Shown here one piece after another: positions 33,931 through 46,468 of a DNA stretch of 64,000 nt. Position 1 is the stretch's first letter, and every line of letters begins with the position of its first letter. The notes beneath the pieces are model-generated. The model ran no database searches, was not told the origin of the DNA, and saw nothing but the letters and a program-made list of their open reading frames with translations. Made by a program: the position numbers and the translations under genes. The stretch comes from Takakia lepidozioides (Eukaryota > Streptophyta > Takakiopsida > Takakiales > Takakiaceae): NCBI GenBank assembly GCA_030704615.1, contig CM060731.1:43028001-43092000 (forward strand). Direction: 5' to 3'.

Positions 33931-34548
33931 GTTTACTGCTGTAGGTATTGTTATGAAACAGTCTGCGACAGAAACCAGACCACACGCGACAAGGGAGCGC
34001 AGAAGAGAACGGGGAACCTCAATCGGGAACAGTTCGAATCGATCCCGGGAGCGCCACCCGGGCTGATGGGAGCCGTGGGCGGGAAACCGTGATTGCAAGC
34101 GCTGGGCGCGACTTTTTGATTTTGTTCTCGGCCAGCCCGCCAGACAATTGGCACGATCCAACCCGTTCGACACACCCCAAGACGGATCGTGACCGTCAGT
34201 ATAGTGTGAAAGGCTCTCTTTCTCATTTCAAAAGGCTCTTGGTGCGAATGGGCAGCAGAGGTTTCTTGGTGCAGATTTGTCGCATGGCTGGGTTGTAGAT
34301 CGTCTCTTCCATCACATCCTGTCTGAGGACGCTTGCCATTTGGTTTGATGTCTTTTTTGCTTGAGCTTCTGCTTGTCGAGACATTCGCATATGGAAGGCA
34401 TTGCGCAGAGGGTTTGAAGGGATGATCGCATTGCATGTGTTTTGGGCATACATTTCTCCCTTGTTGGATTGATTAAACAGTGTTGGGATCTGCTCTTTCG
34501 CTTCGTAGCAGGAAGGGGGAGCCAGTGCATGAGTGAGTGTGGTGTAAA

Positions 34549-36754
34549 ATGTGTTTCGTACGAGGAAGCATTGTGGGGCGAGAGGGGGAGGGGTCAGGTG
34601 CTAAGGGCGACTTATGTCCTGCTGAGCTCGATGGCACCTTCCAGGCCTCGATTGACAGTCTTGGCGAGGAGTTGGTGTCAGACGAGGAAGATGATGCATC
34701 TGTGAAGCAGCCCCATTGGAAAAGATCGAAGATCCATTCAGTACGCGGTCTGAGGTCACGGGATGAAGGAAAAAGGCCTAAAGAAACCTGTATTGGAAAT
34801 GGTTGCCCACATACCGAGCAGTCTCAACAGGTAGTGGTGCAATTGAAAAGGGATGTTCATCAGAGCAAGAGCCTCGGTGCGCGGATTTGTTACAATAGTC
34901 GAGGACGAGCACAAGGGTTGGATGGAGTTAGGTGGAGGAGAAGGGATTCAGGGTGGAGAAATGATGGGCTGCCCGGCATAAAGTGTGTTGCGGGAGACGG
35001 AGGTTGTGGTAAGAGAAAGTACGAAACTTCGATGGAAATAAGGAGTTCTCTCAACAGAATCCCCCTTCTTATTCGCGGCCTGAGTACGAAGGCCACGGAA
35101 AGAGAGGTCTCTATTTTGGACTCAAGTACAGAAGCACAGGCGAGATGTAGGGTAAGTTCTTACCTTGTTGCCCTCTATATGAAATCCTGCAGTCTGTACC
35201 TATGGGCGGCTAGGTTATTTCCAGTTGATAAGCTTCTCTGACGGACCGGGGTCCCTATATTTGTCAAATTTGAAATGTGAGGTGATGTGTCTCGTGCACC
35301 TTCTTGCTCAGATAGCACCAAGACTCGTCGAGATCATTAGAACTAATCGCCCAGGACGCTCCCGGTCATTGCGTGTTGATAACGATCAGGAGAATGAAAA
35401 AAAAAATTGGGAAATACATTCAAGTTTAGCCACCGATTGTGTGGAGAGTATGGTGTGTGAGGACGGAAAAAATATTGGTCGGACTCGTTGGGCAACGAAA
35501 GAGCGAGAATTGGAGAAAGAGAACTACCTCAACGACAAGCGGGAGTCTGTTCGGACTGAGAAAGAGCAAGACTTGGAGAAGGAGAACTGCCCCGACCACA
35601 AGCGAATGTCTGTAACGGCCATAGACTACACTAGCAAGTTCACTGTGACTGCCCCCTTAAGTGAGAATTCTTTGTCTCCTGTCTCTTTGGTGATTTCAGA
35701 GCTGACGAAAATATGATCTTCATGAAAAACACAGATTCAGATAGACTGGTAGAGCATGTGGATGTAGTGGTGGAAAGGATCTCTTGGCCTTCTAATTAAT
35801 TGTTCTCTGTACCCATGTCTCTGGCAATCAACTGGCTAGGAGCTGAGCTATCTGTTGTGATGTTTGTTATGTGCTTGCCCTTGCAATTCTCTTGGAGCAA
35901 GCTTGTGGCGTCCTGCCTCAGTTGTGGAAGTTCATACATTATTTGTCATCAATGACGCAGATGTACAAGAGAAGCCAAAGGAAGAGGATTCTCATCGACT
36001 GAGCCAACGGCAGAAACAAATTGACTATGGCAAGAACACGCTTGGTTATGAACGCTATGAGAAACTTGTTCCAAGGTAATTTCTCTTGGTTCTTGGGGTC
36101 TGAACATGTACTCTTAATCTCAGGCTAGATATGTATGGTCCTTAACTTTGCAGATGGTATGCCTGGTCTCTGTGGTAGGTTAGTGTAATCTCATGCAAGA
36201 TTTGAAGGCATACTAATTTGCTAAGATCTTATCTTGTTAGTAGGTGTTGGCTTGACTGAACTGTGAAGTTAAATGTACGCAAGTCACTGGGCTGTCATGT
36301 GCTCACTCTCTACAAGAACTTTCCTGATGTTCAAAGTGGTGAGCTCACTGTGATGTCAGTGTATGAGAAGCTTCCTTATTTTCCAGGGAGGTGAGTATAC
36401 TACATCTTGTCTCCTGTGATTCATGTGCTTGTTATAACAGTAGCATGGTTTTGATTCAGGTACTCTCGAAAGAAAGGTGGCCCTCACACCCCAGACACCC
36501 GACAGGTTTGCAGCAAGCGTAGCTGGGATGGCCAGATCAGAAAGTGGCGGCGCCTGTTACATGAGTATGATCCCCCAAAAGAGGATGATGAGGAAGATCC
36601 GGACCAGCTATACATCCCTTCCATGAAGGAGCAAGAGAGCCCTAAAGCATCACCGGTAGAGGATAGTACTCTTGATATTAGGTTGGGGGTTGATAAAACC
36701 ATCAAAGATACAGACCTGCAGATTTATGATGAGTGGTCTGACATGGATTTCTGA
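34549..36754 (+). CDS. SLBP: Histone RNA hairpin-binding (stem-loop binding) protein
   Basis: SLBP binds the 3' stem-loop of replication-dependent histone mRNAs and directs their processing, export and translation. Proposed exons: 34549-35151, 35225-35660, 35961-36075, 36460-36754. Phases fit (0,1,2) and all junctions are GT..AG. The two-part RNA-binding domain is clear: QRQKQIDYGKNTLGYERYEKLVPR in exon 3 and HTPDTRQVCSKRSWDGQIRKW plus LLHEYDPP in exon 4. The C-terminus is acidic (EDDEEDPDQLYIP, DEWSDMDF). The product would be about 482 residues with a long N-terminal region containing SLGEELVSDEEDD. The ATG at 34549 is the first in frame, but an extra 5' exon is possible. Exons 3 and 4 are very secure, the N-terminal half less so. 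The damaged second copy lies at 716-1990. Confidence 0.87.
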
Positions 36755-37461
36755 TGTCCACAGGAATCTTGTTGGATTTTATTTCCTCAATTATTCTTTG
36801 ATGTAACAGTGTCCAGATATCTTAGATTACATTTCGTGTTGTAGTAGTGGTTACATTTGAAGCCCTTGAGCTAGTGTCATTGGAGGTGCTGCTTGTCAAC
36901 CTGTACCCAACCGTTATTAAATGGAGTGATGTGGGAACAAATTTTTTGCCAAGTGTTCATCCATGCTCACTATGGTCAAGTTGAGGTATGTGTTATTTGC
37001 TTCTTGATGTGCATTAAGCACAGGAACTTGTAAGTGCTCTGCATTTGCTTTGTCTAGCTGCCATATGGAAAATCTGACCCTGACCCTTCTATTGGGTTAT
37101 GGGTTGCTTGGGGCTACAATAGTTTGAAGGTTTCGTGTTTTATTCGTCATTTCTTGGATTTTATGCATTTTTGAGATATCTCCTGGACTGACAGAGATGT
37201 CTCAAAATCTCTCTTACTAGCAGAAGTGGACAAGAGCCCTTCTGTGACATAACTAGAAAGATAGGGTGTCGTGGTATTCTCTGTGATGGTGGACACAAAG
37301 AAATCAAAGCACAGGTTCTTCCTCTGCCAAAGCGTGGCACGGGAGAATATACTGCTCAACAATTTGGATGTGCTTCAGAAAGCTGATGGCAGCTGCCAAG
37401 CAGTGAGGGGGCAGTTTCCATACTGTCTCAGAGATGCAGCGTCTAAAGTAACCCTTGCTGG
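35475..37461 (+). repeat. Right arm of the inverted duplication (partner 1-1990)
   Basis: Covers the second half of SLBP exon 2 through about 700 bases of 3' flank. Homology at the right side reaches 37461, which pairs with base 1 of the window, so the end of the duplication is not visible. Confidence 0.9.
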
Positions 37462-38009
37462 AATGGTGGGCTGCTGTTGGGCACTTCACCCCTGTTTCGG
37501 CCCACTGTGAGTTTGGCAAGAGTCAGAGATTGGAAAATCTATTCAATGCCATGTTGGCATAGTTTATGTTGGCTGTTGCAATTGAAGCTCCCCGGATGTC
37601 TGAATAAATACATAAAATGTTCAATCTGTGACAGTCCATTTACACAAGACAGATTTTAACTTAATGTAGATGTATGATTCCTTCTCTGGATGTTACCCTA
37701 TGGATATGTTATTTTTTTATTGGTGTCACCCTTCCTATGTGACACTCACAATGTGACAATTGCAAGACATCCCACCAAAAGAGTTGGTGCCTAAGACTCA
37801 CTCTGCCAATCTGTTGCACTCCCTCTACAGTTCAAAGTATGAGTAGAGGGGGATGGTTCAAGAGCAATAATCTTCAGCACTATTTAGTCCTGTGAAAGCG
37901 AGCAGATGCAGACCGAAGTTTTCGTTTGCAAGTTCTATAGGGACTCTCTCAGAAAATATCTGTAAACAAGCTGCTGCAGAAATACAACCACAATCATGGG
38001 GTTGAGTAT
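37462..38009. other. Flank between SLBP and the Gypsy-like element
   Basis: No conserved protein is visible. It may still belong to the duplicated segment beyond the window edge of the other arm. Confidence 0.35.
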
Positions 38010-38455
38010 TGTGATGCCCCAAACTTTCCTCATCACAGATTTACCTTATTCATCCAAAGCGGCGATACTCATTCATAGTATAAATTTTTGGCTTAAAATA
38101 CCGTTGAACCGTTACAAAGATATCATAGCCAGGGTTAGTTATGGATTGTGGCTGCATCGTAGCCGTTCAACAGATCTAGGGTTTTGATGTGGCACCGCGA
38201 GCTCAGCTTGACACGCCTCGCCACGCGTCAAGAAGGCATGCAGCTAGGGTTTGTATAAAGTGGCGGCCTGACCTTGTGTCAGGCAGCTGATGTACTCTGG
38301 TGTATGTAGTGGAAAGCTGTCTGAATGCGATACGTGTATGATTTTTTGTCAGTTCGCTCGTTGAGATCCTCCTCTCGTGTACATGCACGCTCCTCTTGTT
38401 CTCCACCCGTTGTTTTGAAGAGCACTTGAGAGGATAGGCAGATATTCGTCTTGCT
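38010..38455 (+). repeat. 5' LTR of the Gypsy-like element
   Basis: Matches 41592 onward, but contains a 30-base segment near 38131-38160 and a CTCTCGTGTA-type block near 38370 that the right copy lacks. A TATAAA box lies at 38254-38259. The exact 3' edge is uncertain. Confidence 0.8.
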
Positions 38456-38584
38456 TTTTTTATGGTGGAGGCGCGCCGAGTGTTTTTCTTGATCATTTAA
38501 ACGGCGTGCTTAGGTTAAGATTAAGAGCTCCTCGGTGTTTTATAAAGATGGCGGCAGCCCGCCACCCTGCAGTGTATTTGCTTA

Positions 38585-39754
38585 GTGTTGAGTTCTCTCC
38601 ATGCTTGCTCGTTAATCTTGCTTATGTTTCAGACTACGGCATCTCATGTGTCGATTACTAGAAGTGATGTTAATCGTGAAGGAGAGCGCTTGCATGTAGA
38701 GCTTGATCTGGTCATTTCACTTTCCGCTTCATCTGCTAACCCTCCTTCTTCCAGCACGCCGCCTGGCACTCTTGCCTTGCTGGTGTTGCCGGTGCGTGGA
38801 GATATTGCTGTTGATTCAGGTCTTGTTGCCCGCTTGAATTCACCTAGTCCTAGTGAAGAAGCTAATTTAGCTACAGCCGAAGCTTGGTCGCCAAGCACTG
38901 CGAGGTCCGGTTCATTGGATAGCTGTGATCCAAAGTATTACAATTTTGATAACTATCATGATCCAGGGCCCGATTACGTCTATCCCAGAGAACAGGAGCG
39001 AGAATTTGAGAGGGACATAGCTCGTTCACAGGAGTATGATGCTACAGTGTGTAACTTACTTTCTGTTGATAAATTCTGGTTTGACAAGATAGAGATTGCG
39101 GTGCAACGGGACATATCCTACTTCACTGAGAGTTGAGTTTCGGCGCCCAGACGACCTGACTCTGACCCAACGGTGATCGCTGCGAACTCTCTCTCTACGA
39201 CAAGGCAAGTTGTGGCTTCGAGGAACACTGCTCGTCTGTCTCGTGATGTGGTCAAGTCCCGTTTCTTGAATCATCAAGCTCTGTCGTGGAAAGAACTGGG
39301 GCTTCATCTTCCTTTATCTATTGAACGTGTTCACCGTGATTGGCTGGTTTCCTCCTTTGTCGAGCCATCTTGGCTGTCGTTAGCTCTCCGAGGTACGGGC
39401 TCTCTCGTTCTACGTCTTCTTCGTTTTCATCACGAGCCCAGCAAGGGTCTGCCACCATCGATCGACCTGCTTCAAGGACTGTCGTCGGATAGTCTGTTTG
39501 GCCGAGCTTCCGACATTGTCATTTTGCCAGGGACTTTATTTGACGATCAACGGCTTGTCAGACCTGAGATGCTTGAAAATCTTGATCGCTTTCCTGTTGA
39601 TTCAGTGCTATCTCGCATCTGGGAGAAGGAGAACTCTACCTGTGTGTCCATTTGGGTTAAGACTACGAGCACGTGGAAATGGTGGGCGCTCTCCATGCAC
39701 GATTCTGACTCTCACGACATCACCAAGGTGATCTCCTGTTCGACTTGGCCTTGA
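38585..39754 (+). pseudogene. Gag-like first ORF of the Gypsy-like element, one in-frame stop
   Basis: A single frame runs from 38585 to 39754, broken only by TGA at 39134-39136 after DISYFTES. The first part is serine/proline-rich with an acidic, tyrosine-rich stretch (YYNFDNYHDPGPDYVYP). The second part has ALSWKELGLHLPLSIERVHRDWLVSSF and WVKTTSTWKWWALSMHD. I do not recognise the domain. Its place behind the 5' LTR suggests a capsid-like protein. Together about 390 codons. Confidence 0.55.
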
Positions 39755-39917
39755 ATTAAGGACGATCGTGGTATTGCGGGCTGCTGTAGCGGATTGCTAC
39801 CCATCCCTGCTCGCTGACTTTGGCTTAATCAGAACTCTTGTTGGTATTCGTTGCTTCTAGGTTATCTCTCTACTATTCCTATATCTTGACATAGTTTAAT
39901 CAGAACAAAATATTTTC

Positions 39918-41267
39918 TTGTTCGTGTTTGGACTCGTTGCTTCCTGTTGTATGGTAAGAAACACTATTAATACTTGGTTGAGGTCTGGGAGGCAACGTGT
40001 TTTGATGGATGCTCCCAATCTGGCCACAACGGAATCAGCCCCTGTCGAGGTCAGAGAGCCGGGTCTTCCATCACCTACAGGTAATTTGAGGGACAATCCG
40101 CGAATGCAACATGGGATGGTAAGTCTAGATGAGGGATCGCCTCTACCAGAGGCCAGTCTCTATACTGATTTATCTTGTGAAGATGGTATTGTTTCCCAAG
40201 AATTAGATGATGTTCAGGTGACGCCCGCTGGTCTCACAAAGATAGTGCAATTTGAAGTTCCAAGGGTCACTATGTTGCCTGGCAATGGGCCTGTGGTGCC
40301 AAGTGTAGCTGGTACTGGTAATTTTGTTACTAATGAGGGCCTGTCCGCAGCTGCTGATCAGCTAGCCTCTACTCGACATATGACCATGATGCCTGGCCTG
40401 TCTCAAGTTACAGGAGCCAGTTCTTTGGGTGGTATTTCCAGGCATGCCATCCATTCCCCTTCTTTAGACCCGATTGCTAGTGGTGTATGCAATGCAAATG
40501 TGCAAGTCCCAGTGGGAAGGGCTAATGTGAGCGGTATGTCAGCCCCGTCAAATGCTCGTGTCAACGTAGGAACTGCTGCTGGTTTGCCTGTTTCTATGGT
40601 GCATGTTCCTAATCCCGCTCTTGGGGGAGGAATTGGTGTGTCTGTGACTTATGGATTGTCTGTTGGCATGAATACTGCTTGTTCTAGCTCTAGTGTAGGC
40701 GGTCAGTCAGCCTAGCAATTGGGAAGGCCACCCATTCCCACCATGAGTGGAGTGGCTCCAAACCAAGCAGCCATGGTCAGTCAAGCTGTTCAGTCAAGGC
40801 CTGTGTTTCATGCACCCCAGTTGTTGTATGGTCGCAAGTGTGTTTCTCCTTTGCATTCTACCCCTCTTATTTCTACTGTAGCTGAGCCAGTTGATCTTGA
40901 GACCTTTGTTGCGGATCTTCATGCTTGGCATGTGGTATCCATCCATGATGCCAAGACGAACATTGGTAAGGCTCAGCTCACCCAAGCCCGTAATTTTAAC
41001 AAGCGTGTCAAGTATTCTAACATTTTTCAGGTGGGACAGACCGTGTGCATTCGGCTGCAGCATGATAAGCATGCATGCAAATCTAAGCTTAAGATCGACG
41101 GTCCATACTTGATCTATGAGCTTTTACGTGGGCGACGTGCTCTCCTTCTTCCACATGGGTTCAATGTCCACGCGCATGATGAACCTGTTTCTCTCACGGA
41201 TCTGGTGCATTCCGAGCTGGTCTTTGATCTTACGTGCATCAATGTGGAGGGACGTACGGTGGGATGA
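39918..41267 (+). pseudogene. Low-complexity region fused to Gypsy integrase C-terminus, one in-frame stop
   Basis: One frame spans 39918-41267, with a TAG at 40713-40715. The first 265 codons are rich in glycine, serine, valine and methionine and look disordered. After the stop come VFHAPQLLYGRKC, a helical stretch with ARNFNKRVKYSNIFQVGQTV, and KLKIDGPYLIYELLRGRRALLLP. These match the end of Gypsy integrase, including the linker and the chromodomain-like GPF/Y-type module (here DGPYLIYEL). The missing protease to integrase-core region implies an internal deletion or a recombined element. Confidence 0.7.
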
Positions 41268-41591
41268 TGTCTTGATCTTCTTCAGATTGGCTTCTTCGGC
41301 GGATTAGTGTTAGCTTGCGGATTTGGCACTTTGCGGCTTTTCGGCCTTTCTGGCCTTTTATTCTAGCTCTTGATGCATTTGTAGACCTATGATATGTCAC
41401 CACGTGTACTCCGTGCACGGTTTTCCTAGCCCAAGGTTTTGTCCTCGGCCCAATTTGCAGGTGCCAAGTTTTCCTTTGGTAGGTTTTTCACCCAGCAGTG
41501 GAGGGTGATTTTATCCCAACACATCTACTTATTATTTCTTATATTGTGCTTCGCGGAGCCTAGGAATTTTCGTGGGGGTAGGCTTCAGAGA

Positions 41592-42013
41592 TGTAATGGC
41601 CCAAACTTTCCTCATCACAGATTTACCTTATTCATCCAAAGCGGCGATACTCATTCGTCGTATAAATTTTTGGCTTAAAATACCATTGAACCGTTACAAA
41701 GATATCATAGCCGTTCAATAGATCTAGGGTTTTGATGTGGCGCCGCGAGCTCAGCCTGACACGCCTCACCATGCGTCAGGAAGGCATGCAGCTAGGGTTT
41801 GTATAAAGTGGCGGCCTGACCTTGTGTCAGGCAGCTGATGTACTCTGGTGTATGTAGATGTGGAAAGCTGTCTGAATGCGATACGTGTATGATTTTCTGT
41901 CGGTTCGCTTGTTGAGCGTGCATGCACGCTCCTCTTGTTCTCCCCCGTTGTTTTGAAGAGCACTTGAGAGGATAGGCAGATATTCGTCCCGCCTCTTTTA
42001 AGGCTTCACAGTA
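41592..42013 (+). repeat. 3' LTR of the Gypsy-like element
   Basis: Partner of 38010-38455. It ends only about 40 bases beyond the stop codon (42054) of the P450 pseudogene on the opposite strand. The last 30 bases diverge from the other copy. Confidence 0.75.
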
Positions 42014-42053
42014 TGTCGACCATCCCCTAGGTTTCTCTGCCAACAACGGAACG

Positions 42054-44019
42054 TTACTCGTACAAATGGGCAGGCAACCTTTGGTGTGCCACAGCATGCA
42101 ACGGTTTTGCTCTGGGAAGTGATGCTCCGAATTTCTCTGACATGTCCAAAGTAGTGGGGTCCTGCCCATTTGGAAAGGACCAGTCAAAGCTCTGAACAAG
42201 GCGAGCAAGCATTATCTGAACCATGACAAGTGCGAGTGGCATTCCCGGGCATCCTCTCCTTCCGGTTCCAAAAGGCAAAAGCTGGAAGTGCTGGCCTTTC
42301 ACATCAAGCTCAGGATGCTCCATGAATCTTTCTGGATCAAACTCAAGAGGTCTTTCCCAGCTAGAAGGATCCCGGCCTATTGCCCATGCATTGACGATCA
42401 GACGGGTTTTGGCTGGCAGAATATAACCAGCAACTTCGCATGTCTCACGAGACTCGTGGGGAAACAGCAATGGAACCGGGGGGTGAAGGCGGTAGTTCTC
42501 TTTTATTACAGCTTGTAGGTACTCGAGATTTGGAAGGTCTGATTCCTGGACAAGCCGAGTGGTTCCAACGACAGCATCTAGTTCAGCTTGTACGCGTCTC
42601 ATCATATGAGGGTTGCGAAGAAGCTCGGCCAGTGCCCATTCTGTTGTGACCGCCGATGTGTCTGATCCACCAGCCATCATGTCCTGCGAACACAAGAATT
42701 TTGACCTCAAAGCTATCCCTCTACCTGAAGCCAGATTTTTTGGGAATAGATCTTGCATTCTAACATAGCTAGAACTTCACTAGTGCCGTAGCTTATTCGG
42801 GACGAGCTGTCGATGATGATGCTCAAGTGATCGTAAAGAAATTAGTGGATTACATTCATATTAATCAAAACTTACCAGGATCACAGCATGTATGGTTACA
42901 TCGGAGAGATGACCAGTTCCATCTTCTGTAGGCATGGTGAGCAACACATCAACAAAGTCTCTTGGTGTATCCCTATCCCCTTTTTCCAGTGATGCAGCCT
43001 TTCTGTGCTCGTCAATCCACTGCCGAGTAATAGTGTGCAGTGCGACCTGCGTCTCCCTAATACGCCCCTCGATATTGCAGCTTCGACACCCACGATAGAT
43101 ACGGGACGTAGTCACCAACAATGAACATCCCAAGAAACTGCGATAGTTTGCCGATAAGTCCGGTAAACTGTTGCACTTCTTTAGACTGGCTTTCCACATC
43201 GATCCCGCCGAACCTGAGACAGGTGGAAATGGCAATTCAATACTAAGCGTCGATGACAGTCCTGATGGATATTCACGTTGCCTAAACTGTTGATAGCTTA
43301 TAGGGAGTCAGGTTTCCATGGATGTCAAAATATGTACAACAAAGAACTTTGTATATGTTCTCATAATCTCCATTCAACACAAAATCAAACGGCCCAGCTC
43401 ATACATCACCTTTTCTTAATCAGCATGCGACTCATGTTGTTAGTAGCCAACGACGACAACTTGAGGTTGAGGTCTACCACCTTTTCATTCTGTGACTCCT
43501 CAAGGATGGCCTTCAATGTGGCAGTTATCTCCTCTATCCTCACAGATCGAAACGATTCGATGCGTTCTGAGTGAAGAGCTCAACCAGGCAGATCTTGCGT
43601 AAATGACGCAAATAAGACCCTGAAGAAAGCACAATGTTCTGGTAATTTCAAGAAAGTATATACGAAGCCAAAGTCTGTGGACGATAGGCAAACGCTTGAT
43701 CATGAGTCCTGAGAAACTGTTTTGTCATCTCTGGAGTCGACGCTACAACAGTATCGTGTGATCCAAGGCGCAGGTACATCAGAGGCCCATATGTGTTAGC
43801 CAGGCGTGCCAATGCTTGGTGCGGAAGACCACCCAACGCGGGTAGGTTGCCTAAGACAGGCCATGGGCGTGGCCCTGGAGGCAAGCGAGTGGGTTTTCTT
43901 AAGAAGAGATAACCGTACACTGCAATGGCGACAAGGACGCCTATCGATATAAGAGGTAGCCCAAGTTGTTGTTGAGCCCACCGAACGCTTCCTTGCAGGC
44001 CTGATGCATATGTTTCCAT
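42054..44019 (-). pseudogene. Cytochrome P450 (plant A-type/CYP71-clan-like), broken
   Basis: P450s of this type hydroxylate plant metabolites at the ER. Exon 1 (44019 to 43410) starts METYASGLQ, with a membrane anchor (LISIGVLVAIAVYGYLFL) and the hinge RLPPGPRPWPVLGNLP. Exon 2 is 43213-42876 and exon 3 is 42683-42054. Exon 3 is fully open and has the oxygen-binding AGGSDTSA, KENYR (ExxR), DPERF and the heme loop FGTGRRGCPG. Three faults disrupt the gene: TGA at 43648-43650 in exon 1, a frameshift near 43580-43590 before RIESFRSVRIEEI, and a frameshift near 43085 after DYVPYLSWV. Splice phases otherwise agree. Three separate lesions make sequencing error unlikely, but read data could test that. 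Confidence 0.9.
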
Positions 44020-46468
44020 ATTTTCTACTATCCCTCTCAAGATCGTCGGAGATCCAAGTTTGCTGCCAGATGCTGGCTCTATCCCGTGAACTGGAGTACC
44101 GATCCAGAAAATGAGAACACTCTTCCTGGCGCCTATTACCTAGAGCTCTACCTTCCACCTAGACCTCTGTATTGAACACCCTGCCATTGTGTCGTGTCAA
44201 GTCCCTCCGAGTCACCTAAAGATAGGAGTGTTTTATCTCGCGTTGAATGGTTGAGATCTCTTGAAGATCTCGATGGATTGCTAAGATCCCTAGAATTAGA
44301 ACAAGCCTGAAACGGCAATGGGCTCTCTTGCTTGGGCAAAACATAAGAGAGGTAAGGGTGAGGGGCATGAGTCGGCACAACAACGGATCCGAGCCTTGAC
44401 CCGGTGTAAGGTCCTTTGACCACATTTTCTCATTTGACTTCAACATGTTGCAAAGTCTCTCTCTACAAGAGAGCCAATAAAAAAAGACCAATTTAGAAAA
44501 GAAAGCATAAGACCTTAAGCCATAAGATGCCCCAGCCCAGGGATCTTTTGCGCACCAAAGGCAAAATTATCGTATTTTACTCTTAATTAATTACTGAAAG
44601 TTATTAATATTTATATGGTTGGAATCGTCATGAGATGTATTAATAGAATATGGCTGGTGAACGTGGAAACAAGCAAGCCTATAGGAGATATTCCTGCAGG
44701 TGTGAAGGAGGGTTTTTCTGGAACTATTACTTCGCACTTAACGGTTCACTGCGCATCGCTTCCATCAATCACTGCGCAGCAAGACCCTATCCATGCGCAC
44801 TAAAACAGAAGCAACCTCAAAATTTACAAAGAGACAAAATTCAATCTGCGATATGATCTCTTAACCACCACATGCTTACATGAAATTAAATTTCAATGTC
44901 ACAATGTGCATCAGTCCTTAGTTTTAGGCACCACAAGAAACAAATCAACATGCTACCAAGTCTTTTTCGAGCAAGAAGTTGTTGTTTATGCAATTTCAAC
45001 TGTGCCTCCAATGCTCTCTTCTCTGCTGTAGCAGCTCTCTTAGCAGCCTTTTCAAGTTGCTCCTAGCTTTTTGTTTGGCTTTCTCCTCTCTCTTTTTTTT
45101 TCTTTTCTTTTGAGTTCAGCGATGTACTCTGGACTAGTGATCAGCTTGCTTCTTCCAATTGTTCTAGGCGGCTGAACATTAGGGAGATTTAATATTGTAG
45201 AAAGAGACCTATCTACAATCTCCACATGATGCTCAACGATAGTGTCATTAGTCAGGTCCTCGTTGATAGAACCTTGCGGTCACATATTTGTGAGGGCCGC
45301 CCAGTTGTGCCTAATATTACTCTTTGTTCATATTACTGACCGTACTCCCGTTGACAGAAGCATGCAGTAGTAAGTCACAACCATTTCTATTGATGCAATA
45401 AGGACGGAATGCACTAGACTCACTATTATGCAGCAAGTGAATATTCTCATGCGCTTCATTTGCTTCGATTTGTGGGAAGCACTATGCTGTTTTTTTGTAC
45501 ACGTCAGTCTGAAAATATACAACTCGCTATCTAGGAGAAACAAACTATTCTATTGGTCAATGTATTAGAATCTTGCAGTAATATGGGTTTGGTCCAATAG
45601 TGCGTAGTGATGTAGCCAGATGTGCATATTAAGGTGCCACCTCACCTGCGCAGTGTCTTAGTGAGGTGGTGGGCCCCACCACTTTGACCAACCTCTGGGC
45701 TTTACCGGGCTTTTCGTGGGGGTGATGACGTAAATACATACAAATCTATCGGCATTCCAGATCCACTCCGCTGCTGATCGAGGATCGCACTTGTGAGCAG
45801 GTTTGGGTAGCTGCCGAGATCACGAGACTGCAGGTGAACTCGCGGAGGGAGAGTTGCAACGTTGCTCAAGTATATAAGTTACTGTGAATCCTGTCATCAC
45901 GTCAAGGCTTCCAATTCATCGTTGACGCCGAGGAACGCCTGATGAAAAGCTTGGAGCACTGGCAGATCAACTCGTGTGAATCCTATTGACGTCTGGGCAT
46001 CTCGTGTACCAGCTTTGTTTACAGCGGAGCCGTCAGTCCTCATCGTCTTGTAGCCGTATCTACTGTATACGCCCTCACGTTTCTTCTGGATGATCTTTTC
46101 TTTGATTCTACGACTTTCTCCTCGAGGAGTATGGCATCGATTCGCAGCATCCGTGAGAGCCCTCGCAAAAACGGAGAGTTCCTCAACAACTTGAACCTTC
46201 TCTTCAGGCAACAAGAGCCTCCGTGCGATCCCACCCCGATCGAGGGGTTGATGTGGGAATCAGGTGAGGACTTGAGAGGCTTGTCCAACCCGGAATGGTT
46301 CAACGCTTTTACATACGCTTCATCCGGTACTGCAGAGTGACCGGAATTCTGGAGGCCTGTTTTCTGTGAAACTCGTGGAGCTTGCCACCAATGCCTTTGT
46401 TCCAGACGAGGTGCGCGCCCAACCCCTCATCCAACAGCGCGACCGCTTTATCCAACGATATTTTCTCA
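44020..46468. other. No recognisable gene; may include a decayed LTR
   Basis: Low-information sequence. Overlapping open frames on both strands at 45897-46340 look weakly protein-like but match no family I know. Because a Copia primer-binding site starts at 46469, the bases before it should be the end of a 5' LTR. I cannot find its partner. Confidence 0.4.

Larger units (their letters stand above)
28928..33935 (-). mobile_element. Older Copia LTR retrotransposon (element 2) with half-tRNA-type primer site
   Basis: LTRs at 28933-29194 and 33664-33930 are flanked by the 5-bp duplication GTTTA (28928-28932 and 33931-33935). The LTRs differ at many positions and by a 4-bp indel, so the insertion is older than element 1. 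The coding order is gag, protease, integrase, reverse transcriptase, RNase H on the minus strand, broken by several stops and a frame change. The LTR ends are TATTGA..TCAATA or TGTTGA..TCAATA, not strict TG..CA. Confidence 0.93.
38010..42013 (+). mobile_element. Gypsy-like LTR element with large internal deletion
   Basis: Two direct repeats of about 420-450 bp (from 38010 and from 41592) begin TGTGATGCCCC and TGTAATGGCCC. Between them lie a long unrecognised frame and one ending in a Gypsy integrase C-terminus, but no protease, reverse transcriptase, RNase H or integrase core. AGTAT precedes the left repeat (38005-38009) and follows the right one near 42014-42018, a possible target duplication, though the right LTR end is not sharp. 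A purine-rich GGGGGTAGGCTTCAGAGA lies before the right LTR, as expected for a plus-strand element. Confidence 0.8.

Noticed and set aside
38203-38496. Minus-strand frames repeated at 38.3 and 41.9 kb (HTRIAFRQLST..)
   Set aside because: They recur only because they lie in the two LTRs of the Gypsy-like element.
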